From Archivesica marissinica (lineage: Eukaryota > Mollusca > Bivalvia > Venerida > Vesicomyidae): a stretch of 64,000 nucleotides of DNA. The notes beneath the pieces are model-generated. The model saw only the letters and a program-made list of their open reading frames with translations, did not search any database and was not told the DNA's origin. The stretch lies in NCBI GenBank assembly GCA_014843695.1, contig CM026387.1, positions 76,885,548-76,949,547 on the forward strand, given 5' to 3'. Positions 27,801 to 30,955 of this stretch are shown here, piece by piece (the first letter of the stretch is position 1; every line of letters begins with the position of its first letter). The position numbers were made by a program, and so were the translations under genes.

Positions 27801-29131
27801 AAAAAAATAGATTTCTAATACAGTACTTAGAATTTATTATCATCCGCCCCTTAGAATATCTTGTTGTGCAGATCATTAAAGCTGTACTGTTTCAGTTTGA
27901 GGAGGCTGTGGGTCGACTGCCGGACTCCAAGTTGCCAGTGGCAAACCAGCTTGAGCAGGCTATCTCCACCATCAAGTCCAATGTCAGGATCATACTGGAC
28001 ACACAGGCAGATTCTAAAAGGCTTAAACAGGTACCGTGTTGGACATATTACTGGATTATTTACCTGAGATGTAGGCCTGCTATAATTATGTAGATGTTTA
28101 TAAAGATTGAAAATGTGTGTTTATCATGAACAAAAATATATGCGTAATCGGATGAAAATTATATGTATGTGTGTATTCCGATGATAACTATACAGTGTGT
28201 AACCAGATGATATTTATATGTGTGTGTAACCAGATGATATTTATATGTGTGTGTAAACAGATGATATTTATATGTGTGTGTAAACAGATGATATTTATAT
28301 GTGTGTGTAACCAGATGATATTTATATGTGTGTGTAAACGGATGATATTTATATGTGTGTGTAAATGGATGAGATTTATATGTGTGTGTAACCAGATGAT
28401 ATTTATATGTGTGTGTAACCAGATGATATTTATATGTGTGTGTAACCAGATGATATTTATATGTGTGTGTAAACAGATGATATTTATATGTGTGTGTAAA
28501 CAGATAATTTATATGTGTGTGTAATTGGACGATAATTATACAGTGTGTAACCAGAAGAGATTTATGTGTGTGTAATCGGATGGAAATTATATGTGTGTGT
28601 AATTAGATGGAAATTATATGTGTGTGTAATCGGATGATATTTATATGTGTGTGTAACCAGATGAGATTTATATGTGTGTGTAATCGGTTGGAAATTATAT
28701 GTGTTTGTATTTCTCTTAGTTTGCATTTACAACAGCATGTCAAATTGCTATGCTATGTATTTACAACAGTAAGACAGGACTATTGTCTGCAGGAGTTGAT
28801 AAAAGTTGCATTCATTACGGTAGTTAATTTGAGTACAGATGTATATAGATAGAGAATGTAAAGCTTTGATGGTCTATGAACATGTATTTTACAGAGAAAT
28901 GAGGAGGTCGAGAAACATAGTCGTCAGCTGGAACACGCCCTCATTGCCCGCGACAAATTGATAGCGGATCTCCGCCTGCGTATGCCCGCCACATCGGATC
29001 GAGACGAGATAATCTTGCGAGCACAGTCTAAGGCAAACACCGAGGTTGAGATCAACAGAGCCACGCATGATCGTAACTTTGAGAGTGAGCAGTCTATGAA
29101 AGTGGCACAGTCTACGATGGCAAGCTTACAG
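646..29131 (+). CDS. CEP290: CEP290-like centrosomal/ciliary coiled-coil protein, partial gene (7 exons)
   Basis: Seven exons (646-848, 11790-11903, 12465-12659, 17328-17408, 24351-24458, 27896-28030, 28895-29131), each with AG/GT borders, join in frame into 357 codons with no stop. The product is charged, Leu-rich coiled coil. Words such as LRLEQKLDDKE, QFAGAIPL, REVDLERQ and LPVANQLEQA appear in the same order as in the central part of vertebrate CEP290 as I remember it (very roughly residues 1100-1500 of about 2480). CEP290 is known from the ciliary transition zone and centriolar satellites, where it bridges microtubules and membrane; that role here is inferred. The 5' end is upstream of the window and the 3' end is lost in the gap at 29559. 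Introns total about 27 kb and are packed with minisatellites and transposons. Other long coiled-coil proteins could share composition, but the ordered words argue for CEP290. Confidence 0.9.
849..1105. other. Start of CEP290 intron, no further feature seen
   Basis: AT-rich, with no repeat or conserved reading frame that I recognise. Confidence 0.5.
1106..1259. repeat. Tandem duplication, 77 bp x 2
   Basis: Two adjacent copies of a 77-bp segment begin TTTATGAACTGTTTGCTCAC at 1106 and 1183; I saw no difference between them. The last bases of each copy are the arm of the inverted repeat that follows. Confidence 0.93.
1242..1348. repeat. Fold-back / MITE-like inverted repeat
   Basis: TGTGTTTACTAGTGTA (1242-1257) and its exact reverse complement (1333-1348) enclose a nested inverted repeat, GTGATCACC (1279-1287) and GGTGATCAC (1302-1310). 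This is a small non-autonomous fold-back element with no coding capacity. Confidence 0.8.
1349..2609. other. CEP290 intron with an old degenerate repeat; no gene seen
   Basis: Short degenerate repeats of the type GGACAGGCCCTGATT occur near 1410-1580 and again near 2530-2600, immediately before the retrotransposon. The LTR element thus landed in or beside an older repeat. The short open frames at 1985-2426 show no recognisable protein feature. Confidence 0.5.
2614..3585 (-). repeat. 3' LTR of the Gmr1-like element
   Basis: Downstream LTR relative to the minus-strand element, 972 bp, nearly identical to the copy at 8963-9934. On the minus strand it begins TGTGCAAAACCCC and ends GCGACA. It is AT-rich with several TATATA stretches. 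Confidence 0.96.
3586..3608 (-). promoter_or_regulatory. Polypurine tract of the retrotransposon
   Basis: On the minus strand the bases just before the 3' LTR are purine-rich (GGGTAGGGAGGAT). This is the expected primer site for plus-strand DNA synthesis. Confidence 0.65.
3810..8513 (-). CDS. Gag-Pol polyprotein, Gmr1-like (Gag-PR-IN-RT-RH)
   Basis: One uninterrupted frame of 1567 residues starting MATTRSANKE. In order: a Glu/Arg-rich coiled segment (about 45-138), a Gag capsid-like region, a CCHC zinc knuckle CSYCRRNGHGRTEC (about 394-407), an aspartic protease with DSGA (about 477), an HHCC zinc finger and integrase core with DFVGP, TDRGSAF and SIEKYNG (35 residues between the last D and E), a GPY/F module (about 1010), reverse transcriptase with CIDYRKIND and YLDDIAV (about 1300), and RNase H with LYTDASD (about 1448). 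It would package element RNA, copy it to DNA and integrate it. All catalytic signatures look present. Integrase precedes RT, unlike ordinary Ty3/gypsy. There is no gag/pol frameshift and no env. Confidence 0.96.
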   Translation of the reverse strand: MATTRSANKETEGPVHPDLQTTGDEIWDKLMRLPFFNQANLERQGEIYEKEREEVKQREEREREREREEVKQREEREREREEREREREREEVKQREEREREEVKQREEREREREEREREREREEVKQRGEREEKERDREERMQREKMQMEIRLREIQRDQESQQNNPLHTDNRPSKTNISVPIWTQTMRPDKFFATCERLFEASQVAKQTWVGHIIDKLSDKARNIYATLPVQDANNYDTLKAAILDEYRLSPTVYRKNFFSWVKKPQQTYSEFIKELREQMTLWTENNDPSEVNWIELLLRYRFDSQLSDELNLFILDKKASTLQECISLADEYNLHRRLAPRTRINSNPNVKPRDTEHRPPAPRPYIPSPMYRPNIRIDNSQATHRTPRIEKYCSYCRRNGHGRTECWADPNSPRYRGTRNLANGHQVSNTTHSSAFITNEPVNSCENTEMVNPLLVKYTGQARINNNTAQVTYLRDSGATISLLSATDQTADHLEYTGERVTIRGVNYIPGNYPIAKISVDCPIYQGTLKVAVLKHRCTAGVDLIIGNDCETAPVTDLITCGVVTRSNKKIIPFDEIVTSNPDSENTTDTNHNVLPFRNTIEINSPSEKASTVKPQNIPSIDDLSPDKLLQEQNNDPTLAPLWEMAQEGTPIRQGYYIQLEPRLLMRREQPQDTSKVRPWKIYDQVVVPRGFRDHITGLAHDSLSTGHQGPSKTLKRIKRRFFWPGIRADVKRFCHSCGPCQRAGKGQKATVAPLKPLPIISQPFKFISADFVGPMKKTINGNQYILNFIDHATKYTESFPCAAATAVNAQKALIEIISRHGKPQTLLTDRGSAFIAETFTRFLAEHDIRHLTSTSYRPQTNGSIEKYNGTLKTMLRILGENSLSSWDEMLPWLLFAYRSAEHSSTGYSPFYLLYGREPRDNLDSTYDLWARNERDEGIPINNYVQELCHRLAEALRDASENAQQAADGRKTKYDRSKKAKMRVFQRGELVLVRLPLKGNKLKNALQGPYPVHEKVASHTYIIYMPDKRVKYRVMHVNQLKPWTGREEGAALADSSPVYESQDPTLLDYQAPTDIEKEFDPCSPLESVPKKTWPDISHLNPDHRDDISQLFDRYPRLFSGQLGRFHDVTHDIDVQGASPVVQPYYRMSPEKKQILKTELDQMLELGIIRPSRSQWASPIILVRKSDSEWRPCIDYRKINDLTRGEAFPIPRLDDLIDQVAGSSLISILDLNKGYWQIPLTPRASEIAAFITPWGLFEPLTLPFGLKNGGVTFQRAINEIIAQSPTEPIRDRFADAYLDDIAVRSNLWSQHINHLDWTFHRLEDSGVTLNPKKCKIGSGTVKYLGHELGSGKIKPISSKVECISNISPPQTKKQLRGYLGSVGFYRKFIPQFAEIAAPLTDLLKGKRSGNIITQWSDKHQLAFESLKKALTNKPILKAPDFNQEFELYTDASDLGISAVLTQTVDQVPHPVAFYSRKLIPREKNYSTIEKELLAIVAGIEHFRIYVSTSKTIINSDHNPLVWLSRSKTSNQRLLRWALCLSEFNLTIKHIKGTQNVLADFLSRVQ
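8101..8380. repeat. Low-complexity GAGA-type repeat inside gag
   Basis: On the minus strand, GAGAGAGAAAG-type motifs alternate with a longer unit encoding EEVKQREERERERE. The protein segment is almost all Glu and Arg and should form a long charged helix. The plus-strand complement (Ser/Phe/Leu frame) is a shadow. Confidence 0.9.
8943..8960 (-). promoter_or_regulatory. Primer binding site, tRNA-Pro-like
   Basis: Two bases inside the 5' LTR the minus strand reads TGGGACGCTCGTCCGGGA. This resembles the classical tRNA-Pro primer site, with a change and an extra base near the CCA end. It would pair with a tRNA 3' end to prime minus-strand DNA. Confidence 0.7.
8963..9934 (-). repeat. 5' LTR of the Gmr1-like element
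   Basis: Upstream LTR relative to the minus-strand element, 972 bp, nearly identical to 2614-3585. It should carry the element's promoter, but I could not place the transcription start. Confidence 0.96.
9939..10304. other. CEP290 intron, no feature seen
   Basis: AT-rich single-copy sequence between the retrotransposon and the next minisatellite. Short open frames here have no recognisable feature. Confidence 0.5.
10305..11275. repeat. Minisatellite, about 34-bp unit
   Basis: About 28 copies of a unit of the form GATCCTAGTGACACACCCTG then TAGCAAACTCTGTT, with units missing one to four bases. Because the unit varies in length, open frames across it do not persist. Confidence 0.96.
11463..11703. 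mobile_element. MITE with TTAA ends and nested hairpin
   Basis: The element begins TTAACCCTTTCAACACCA and ends in the near reverse complement TGGTGTTGAATGGGTTAA. A second strong inverted repeat at 11502-11564 (GATGAGCCGGCTCG and its near complement around a 3-nt loop) forms a stable central hairpin. The TTAA ends fit a piggyBac-type target site, but the family is uncertain. Confidence 0.8.
11790..11903 (+). CDS. CEP290: CEP290 exon B
   Basis: Acceptor ATTTCTAG ends at 11789 and donor GTCCGT starts at 11904. The exon is 38 whole codons, starting DLRLQFAGAIPLSKQEKF, a highly recognisable CEP290 stretch. Phase 0 at both ends fits exons A and C. Confidence 0.92.
12235..12420 (+). mobile_element. 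SINE family D (partial, tail part)
   Basis: Begins GCCGTTACGATTGTGCCCTT and ends with a CGAGCTAAAATAAATTTGTA tail. Related copies lie at 48258-48495 (with head), 56105-56280 and 30990-31135 (reverse). Confidence 0.82.
12465..12659 (+). CDS. CEP290: CEP290 exon C
   Basis: Acceptor TATGTGTAG ends at 12464 and donor GTGGGA starts at 12660. The exon is 65 whole codons, including LKDGRGAAKVREWH and LRLEELKHRRH as in CEP290. Its last 17 bases (CTAAAATACAACAACAG) are the seed of the 57-bp array that starts here. Confidence 0.92.
12642..13443. repeat. 57-bp minisatellite containing the exon C splice donor
   Basis: About 14 copies of TAAAATACAACAACA(G/T) followed by GTGGGGATATATAAC and TTTATTAGATAC. 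The first copy is the real end of exon C with its donor; the second keeps CAG/GTGGGG, while later copies have CAT/GTGGGG. A 57-bp unit is 19 codons, so open frames run along both strands. These are artefacts of the period rather than genes. Confidence 0.95.
13444..14604. other. CEP290 intron, interrupted repeat and tRNA-like fragments
   Basis: A copy of the exon D acceptor tract (TGTTTGTTGATTGCTTACAG) lies at about 13676-13695, roughly 1 kb before the main 80-bp array, so sequence was probably inserted inside one unit. A tRNA-like B-box stretch (GAGTTCAAATCTC, near 13909) and an antisense one (near 14405) suggest degraded SINE ends. Confidence 0.55.
14605..17327. repeat. 80-bp minisatellite carrying the exon D splice acceptor
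   Basis: About 33-34 highly uniform copies. Each contains TGTTTGTTGATTGCTTACAG (polypyrimidine tract and AG) followed by ATTAGTTACCTGG, the first 13 bases of exon D, then ATGTAATACC and filler. Only the last copy continues into the real exon. Variants such as CTTACAGAGT and TGTACC/TGCACC distinguish units. The 80-bp period is not a multiple of three. Confidence 0.97.
17328..17408 (+). CDS. CEP290: CEP290 exon D
   Basis: Acceptor GATTGCTTACAG ends at 17327 and donor GTCAGT starts at 17409. The exon is 27 whole codons reading ISYLEGVVRTHESGIAELDA and onward to LTQ. Phase 0 on both sides joins exons C and E without a stop. Confidence 0.88.
17540..17880. repeat. 27-bp minisatellite (GTACATGTATGTACATGTGTGATTT type)
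   Basis: About 12 copies of a 27-bp unit. Nine codons per unit and no stop keep long frames open on both strands; these are not genes. The array begins about 130 bp after exon D. Confidence 0.95.
18235..18725. repeat. 31-bp minisatellite
   Basis: About 15 copies of GTGATAGTGCATATTACACG followed by CCATTCGCTCT, with T/C and short length variants. Confidence 0.94.
18726..19370. other. CEP290 intron, no feature seen
   Basis: AT-rich sequence without a recognisable repeat or coding stretch. Confidence 0.5.
19375..19945. repeat. Minisatellite, 21-27 bp unit
   Basis: About 24 copies of TAGTTTCATTTGTCTATATA with either TAC or TGTATAC at the end. A longer block (around 19380-19540) is itself repeated, giving higher-order structure. 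Confidence 0.94.
20000..20125 (-). mobile_element. tRNA-derived SINE fragment
   Basis: On the minus strand the sequence reads CTGTCTCCGTGGCCTAGTGG, an A-box-like start, followed by a tRNA-like body. It lacks a clean cloverleaf and acceptor end, so I read it as a SINE head rather than a gene. Confidence 0.55.
20811..20927. repeat. Fold-back inverted repeat
   Basis: GATATAAGCC (about 20820) and GTAAAATATTGG (about 20836) pair with CCAATATTTTAC and GGCTTATATC further right, giving a roughly 115-bp imperfect palindrome. Probably a small MITE. Confidence 0.7.
21345..21630 (+). mobile_element. SINE family A (tRNA-Thr-like head), full length
   Basis: The head has CGATGGACTGGGAATCC and CAGGTTCGATCCACCGCCTG. 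The body has CCGAGGTCTCGTGTCGGTGC and TTTACACCGTGCACGTAAAA, and the 3' end AAATAAACGTAAGACACACA. In better copies the anticodon-like loop reads CTGGTAA (GGT, Thr). Other copies: 22890-23140, 25500-25640, 26905-27185, 35470-35692, 37045-37255, 41350-41635, 45705-45955, 49187-49510. Confidence 0.88.
22255..22327 (+). tRNA. tRNA-Thr (anticodon CGT)
   Basis: The acceptor stem GCCCCTA pairs with TGGGGGC, followed by discriminator A. The D stem is GCTC/GAGC, the anticodon stem CTGGT/ACCAG with loop CTCGTAA (anticodon CGT), and the T stem GTGAG/CTCAC with TTCGACT. All stems pair and there is no intron. A run of seven T at 22336-22342 would end Pol III transcription. It lies inside a CEP290 intron on the same strand and looks functional. 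Confidence 0.95.
22336..22342 (+). terminator. Pol III terminator of tRNA-Thr
   Basis: A seven-T run begins nine bases after the discriminator base. Confidence 0.75.
22545..22702 (+). mobile_element. MITE family B, copy 1
   Basis: About 155 bp beginning TTAGCCTGGAAACAGGCGTC and ending GACTGGAACCCAGGCTAA. The ends form an inverted repeat (AGCCTGG ... CCAGGCT). The internal TTGCCTGGTCAGTCAAATAA is shared with the copies near 24.1 and 24.5 kb. Confidence 0.82.
22890..23140 (-). mobile_element. SINE family A, reverse copy
   Basis: Starts with the reversed tail (TTTTACGTTTATTTATCGTC) and continues through the conserved body and the reversed head junction near 23100 (GTCAGACAGGGGATC). Part of the tRNA-like head is missing. 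Confidence 0.87.
23740..23965 (+). mobile_element. SINE family C
   Basis: tRNA-like head GGTTAGCGTGCTCGCTTCTC and CCCGGGTTCAATCCTCGG, body TCCGGGTACTCCGGTTTCCT, and tail TTGTAAAATAAATAAAGTTT. Other copies at 41935-42158 and 50425-50652. Confidence 0.87.
24125..24280 (+). mobile_element. MITE family B, copy 2
   Basis: Begins CTAGTCTGGGAACAGACGTC and ends AGACTGGAACCCAGGCTA. Same internal sequence and orientation as copies 1 and 3, with a short internal deletion. Confidence 0.82.
24351..24458 (+). CDS. CEP290: CEP290 exon E
   Basis: Acceptor TATGTTGCAG ends at 24350 and donor GTAGGG starts at 24459. The exon is 36 whole codons. EERQLRWEHREVDLERQI closely resembles a conserved CEP290 stretch. 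It ends GAAAK, which the next exon continues with FEEA as in vertebrates. Confidence 0.92.
24533..24692 (+). mobile_element. MITE family B, copy 3
   Basis: Begins GTAGCCTGGGAACAGGC and ends ACTGGAACCCAGGCTAC, with terminal inverted repeats. It starts about 75 bp after CEP290 exon E. Confidence 0.84.
24845..25410. mobile_element. Non-autonomous DNA transposon with 28-bp terminal inverted repeats
   Basis: A perfect 28-bp inverted repeat: TAGAGTGGTGGAACCTATGC plus TCGGCGTA at 24845-24872, and its complement at 25383-25410. Shorter internal repeats of GCCGAGCATAGG lie near the right end. The 566-bp interior has no transposase; flanking TA may be the target duplication. Confidence 0.88.
25500..25640 (-). 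mobile_element. SINE family A, reverse, tail half only
   Basis: TTTTACGTTTATTTATCGTC then CTCCTCTGGTTCTTTTACAT and the CGAGACCTCGGTTTAACATC stretch. An internal part of the family and the head are missing. Confidence 0.82.
25825..26862. repeat. 24-bp minisatellite (CTAATCATCCACTCCTTACAATAT type)
   Basis: About 43 copies of a 24-bp unit with few variants (ATCTTCC, CCACGCC, CCGCTCC). Eight codons per unit keep frames open on both strands. The right end continues as TACAATATCTTGGTATGCAG, similar to the sequence just upstream of CEP290 exon F. Confidence 0.97.
26905..27185 (+). mobile_element. SINE family A
   Basis: Head fragment GCAGGTTCGATCCCCCGTCT, conserved body and tail AAATAAACGTAAAACACACA. 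Confidence 0.87.
27345..27550 (+). repeat. Dispersed repeat, copy 1
   Basis: This AT-rich stretch (with GTCATTGTTGTGCACAAGAA and AAATGGGTTGGCCACAA) reappears as a reverse complement at about 55840-56055. A fragment lies at 35285-35345. No coding capacity seen. Confidence 0.78.
27551..27895. other. End of intron before CEP290 exon F
   Basis: No gene. At 27848-27871 the sequence CCCTTAGAATATCTTGTTGTGCAG resembles the last unit of the 24-bp array 1 kb upstream. It also forms a possible second acceptor 24 nt before the exon start that I prefer. Confidence 0.6.
27896..28030 (+). CDS. CEP290: CEP290 exon F
   Basis: The acceptor CTGTTTCAG ends at 27895 and donor GTACCG starts at 28031. The exon is 45 whole codons starting FEEAVGRLPDSKLPVANQLE, a clear CEP290 match. 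An upstream AG at 27870-27871 would add eight in-frame codons (IIKAVLFQ). I chose 27896 because vertebrate CEP290 has FEEA directly after the preceding exon's end. Confidence 0.9.
28145..28705. repeat. 27-bp minisatellite (TGTGTGTAACCAGATGATAT type)
   Basis: About 20 copies, first regular and then degenerate, with AACC, AAAC and AATC variants. The 9-codon period creates a Cys/Ile-rich open frame, which is not a gene. Confidence 0.93.
28895..29131 (+). CDS. CEP290: CEP290 exon G (shortest form)
   Basis: Acceptor TATTTTACAG ends at 28894. The exon is 79 whole codons starting RNEEVEKHSRQLEHALIARD and including ADLRLRMPATSDRDEI, both CEP290-like. The first possible donor is CAG/GTAAAT at 29132. 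The frame stays open through the following 72-bp repeats to the gap, so the exon may be longer. Confidence 0.88.
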
Positions 29132-29558
29132 GTAAATTATGATCGAAACTTTGAGAGCAAGCAGTCTATGAAAATGGCACAGTCTACGATGGCAAGCTTA
29201 CAGGTAAATTATGATCGTAACTTTGAGAGTGAGCAGTCTATGAAAGTGGCACAGTCTACGATGGCAAGCTTACAGGTAAATTATGATCGAAACTTTGAGA
29301 GCAAGCAGTCTATGAAAGTGGCACAGTCTACGATGGCTAGCTTACAGGTAAATTATGATCGTAACTTTGAGAGCAAGCAGTCTTTGAAAGTGGCACAGTC
29401 TACGATGGCAAGCTTACAGGTAAATTATGATCGAAACTATGAGAGCAAGCAGTCTATGAAAGTGGCACAGTCTACGATGGCTAGCTTACAGGTAAATTAT
29501 GATCGTAACTTTGAGAGCAAGCAGTCTTTGAAAGTGGCACAGTCTACGATGGCTAGCT
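29069..29558 (+). repeat. 72-bp in-frame repeat carrying exon G's end and splice donor
   Basis: Repeats start at 29069, 29141, 29213, 29285, 29357, 29429 and 29501, and the last is cut by the gap. Each unit encodes DRNFES(E/K)QSMKVAQ then STMASLQVNY with few changes, and each contains TTACAG/GTAAAT. Units of 24 codons with no stop could be exonic repeats, or intronic copies of the exon end. The sequence cannot decide between these. Confidence 0.95.
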
Positions 29559-30558
29559 NNNNNNNNNNNNNNNNNNNNNNNNNNNNNNNNNNNNNNNNNN
29601 NNNNNNNNNNNNNNNNNNNNNNNNNNNNNNNNNNNNNNNNNNNNNNNNNNNNNNNNNNNNNNNNNNNNNNNNNNNNNNNNNNNNNNNNNNNNNNNNNNNN
29701 NNNNNNNNNNNNNNNNNNNNNNNNNNNNNNNNNNNNNNNNNNNNNNNNNNNNNNNNNNNNNNNNNNNNNNNNNNNNNNNNNNNNNNNNNNNNNNNNNNNN
29801 NNNNNNNNNNNNNNNNNNNNNNNNNNNNNNNNNNNNNNNNNNNNNNNNNNNNNNNNNNNNNNNNNNNNNNNNNNNNNNNNNNNNNNNNNNNNNNNNNNNN
29901 NNNNNNNNNNNNNNNNNNNNNNNNNNNNNNNNNNNNNNNNNNNNNNNNNNNNNNNNNNNNNNNNNNNNNNNNNNNNNNNNNNNNNNNNNNNNNNNNNNNN
30001 NNNNNNNNNNNNNNNNNNNNNNNNNNNNNNNNNNNNNNNNNNNNNNNNNNNNNNNNNNNNNNNNNNNNNNNNNNNNNNNNNNNNNNNNNNNNNNNNNNNN
30101 NNNNNNNNNNNNNNNNNNNNNNNNNNNNNNNNNNNNNNNNNNNNNNNNNNNNNNNNNNNNNNNNNNNNNNNNNNNNNNNNNNNNNNNNNNNNNNNNNNNN
30201 NNNNNNNNNNNNNNNNNNNNNNNNNNNNNNNNNNNNNNNNNNNNNNNNNNNNNNNNNNNNNNNNNNNNNNNNNNNNNNNNNNNNNNNNNNNNNNNNNNNN
30301 NNNNNNNNNNNNNNNNNNNNNNNNNNNNNNNNNNNNNNNNNNNNNNNNNNNNNNNNNNNNNNNNNNNNNNNNNNNNNNNNNNNNNNNNNNNNNNNNNNNN
30401 NNNNNNNNNNNNNNNNNNNNNNNNNNNNNNNNNNNNNNNNNNNNNNNNNNNNNNNNNNNNNNNNNNNNNNNNNNNNNNNNNNNNNNNNNNNNNNNNNNNN
30501 NNNNNNNNNNNNNNNNNNNNNNNNNNNNNNNNNNNNNNNNNNNNNNNNNNNNNNNNNN
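29559..30558. other. Assembly gap (1000 N)
   Basis: Exactly 1000 N, a conventional size for an unknown gap. The left side is inside the 72-bp repeat and the right side inside a different array, so true length and adjacency are unknown. Frames reported across it are meaningless. Confidence 0.99.
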
Positions 30559-30775
30559 TATTCACCACACAAACTTGTTATCACCTGCTTCAATATTCAC
30601 CACACCAACTAGTTTTCACCTGCCACAATATTCACCACACAAACTTGTTATCACCTGCTTCAATATTCACCACACCAACTAGGTTTCACCTGCTTCAATA
30701 TTCACCACACCAACTAGTTTTCACCTGCCTCAATATTCACCACACCAACTAGTTTTCACCTGCCTCAACTAGTTT
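30559..30775. repeat. 35-bp minisatellite
   Basis: About six copies of CAATATTCACCACACCAACT then AGTTTTCACCTGCCT, continuing from the gap. Confidence 0.93.
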
Positions 30776-30889
30776 AAAAAACAAATTAGAAGGTTGGGGA
30801 ATTAAAGACGATTGTGTGCAGAAAACGTATATATAAATAACTCAAAGAAAAGGCAACGTTCCTATATGCAAACATTCCTTCCCTTTCAG

Positions 30890-30955
30890 AATTGTTCTAT
30901 AGAGCCGATCATTGGTCTTGGCGGGGATCATTTGTATAAAACTGGCTGTAAAATG
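30890..30955 (+). CDS. LU-CTLD gene exon 1 (first visible)
   Basis: Acceptor CCCTTTCAG ends at 30889 and donor GTAAGA starts at 30956. The 22 codons include NCSIEP and end KTGCKM, the middle cysteines of a Ly6/uPAR fold. Earlier LU cysteines must be in an exon upstream or in the gap. The frame is chosen to join exon 2. Confidence 0.72.

Noticed and set aside
28958..30682. 574-codon frame across the N gap, and two minus-strand frames over it
   Set aside because: Most of the length is N; only the part to 29558 is real sequence.
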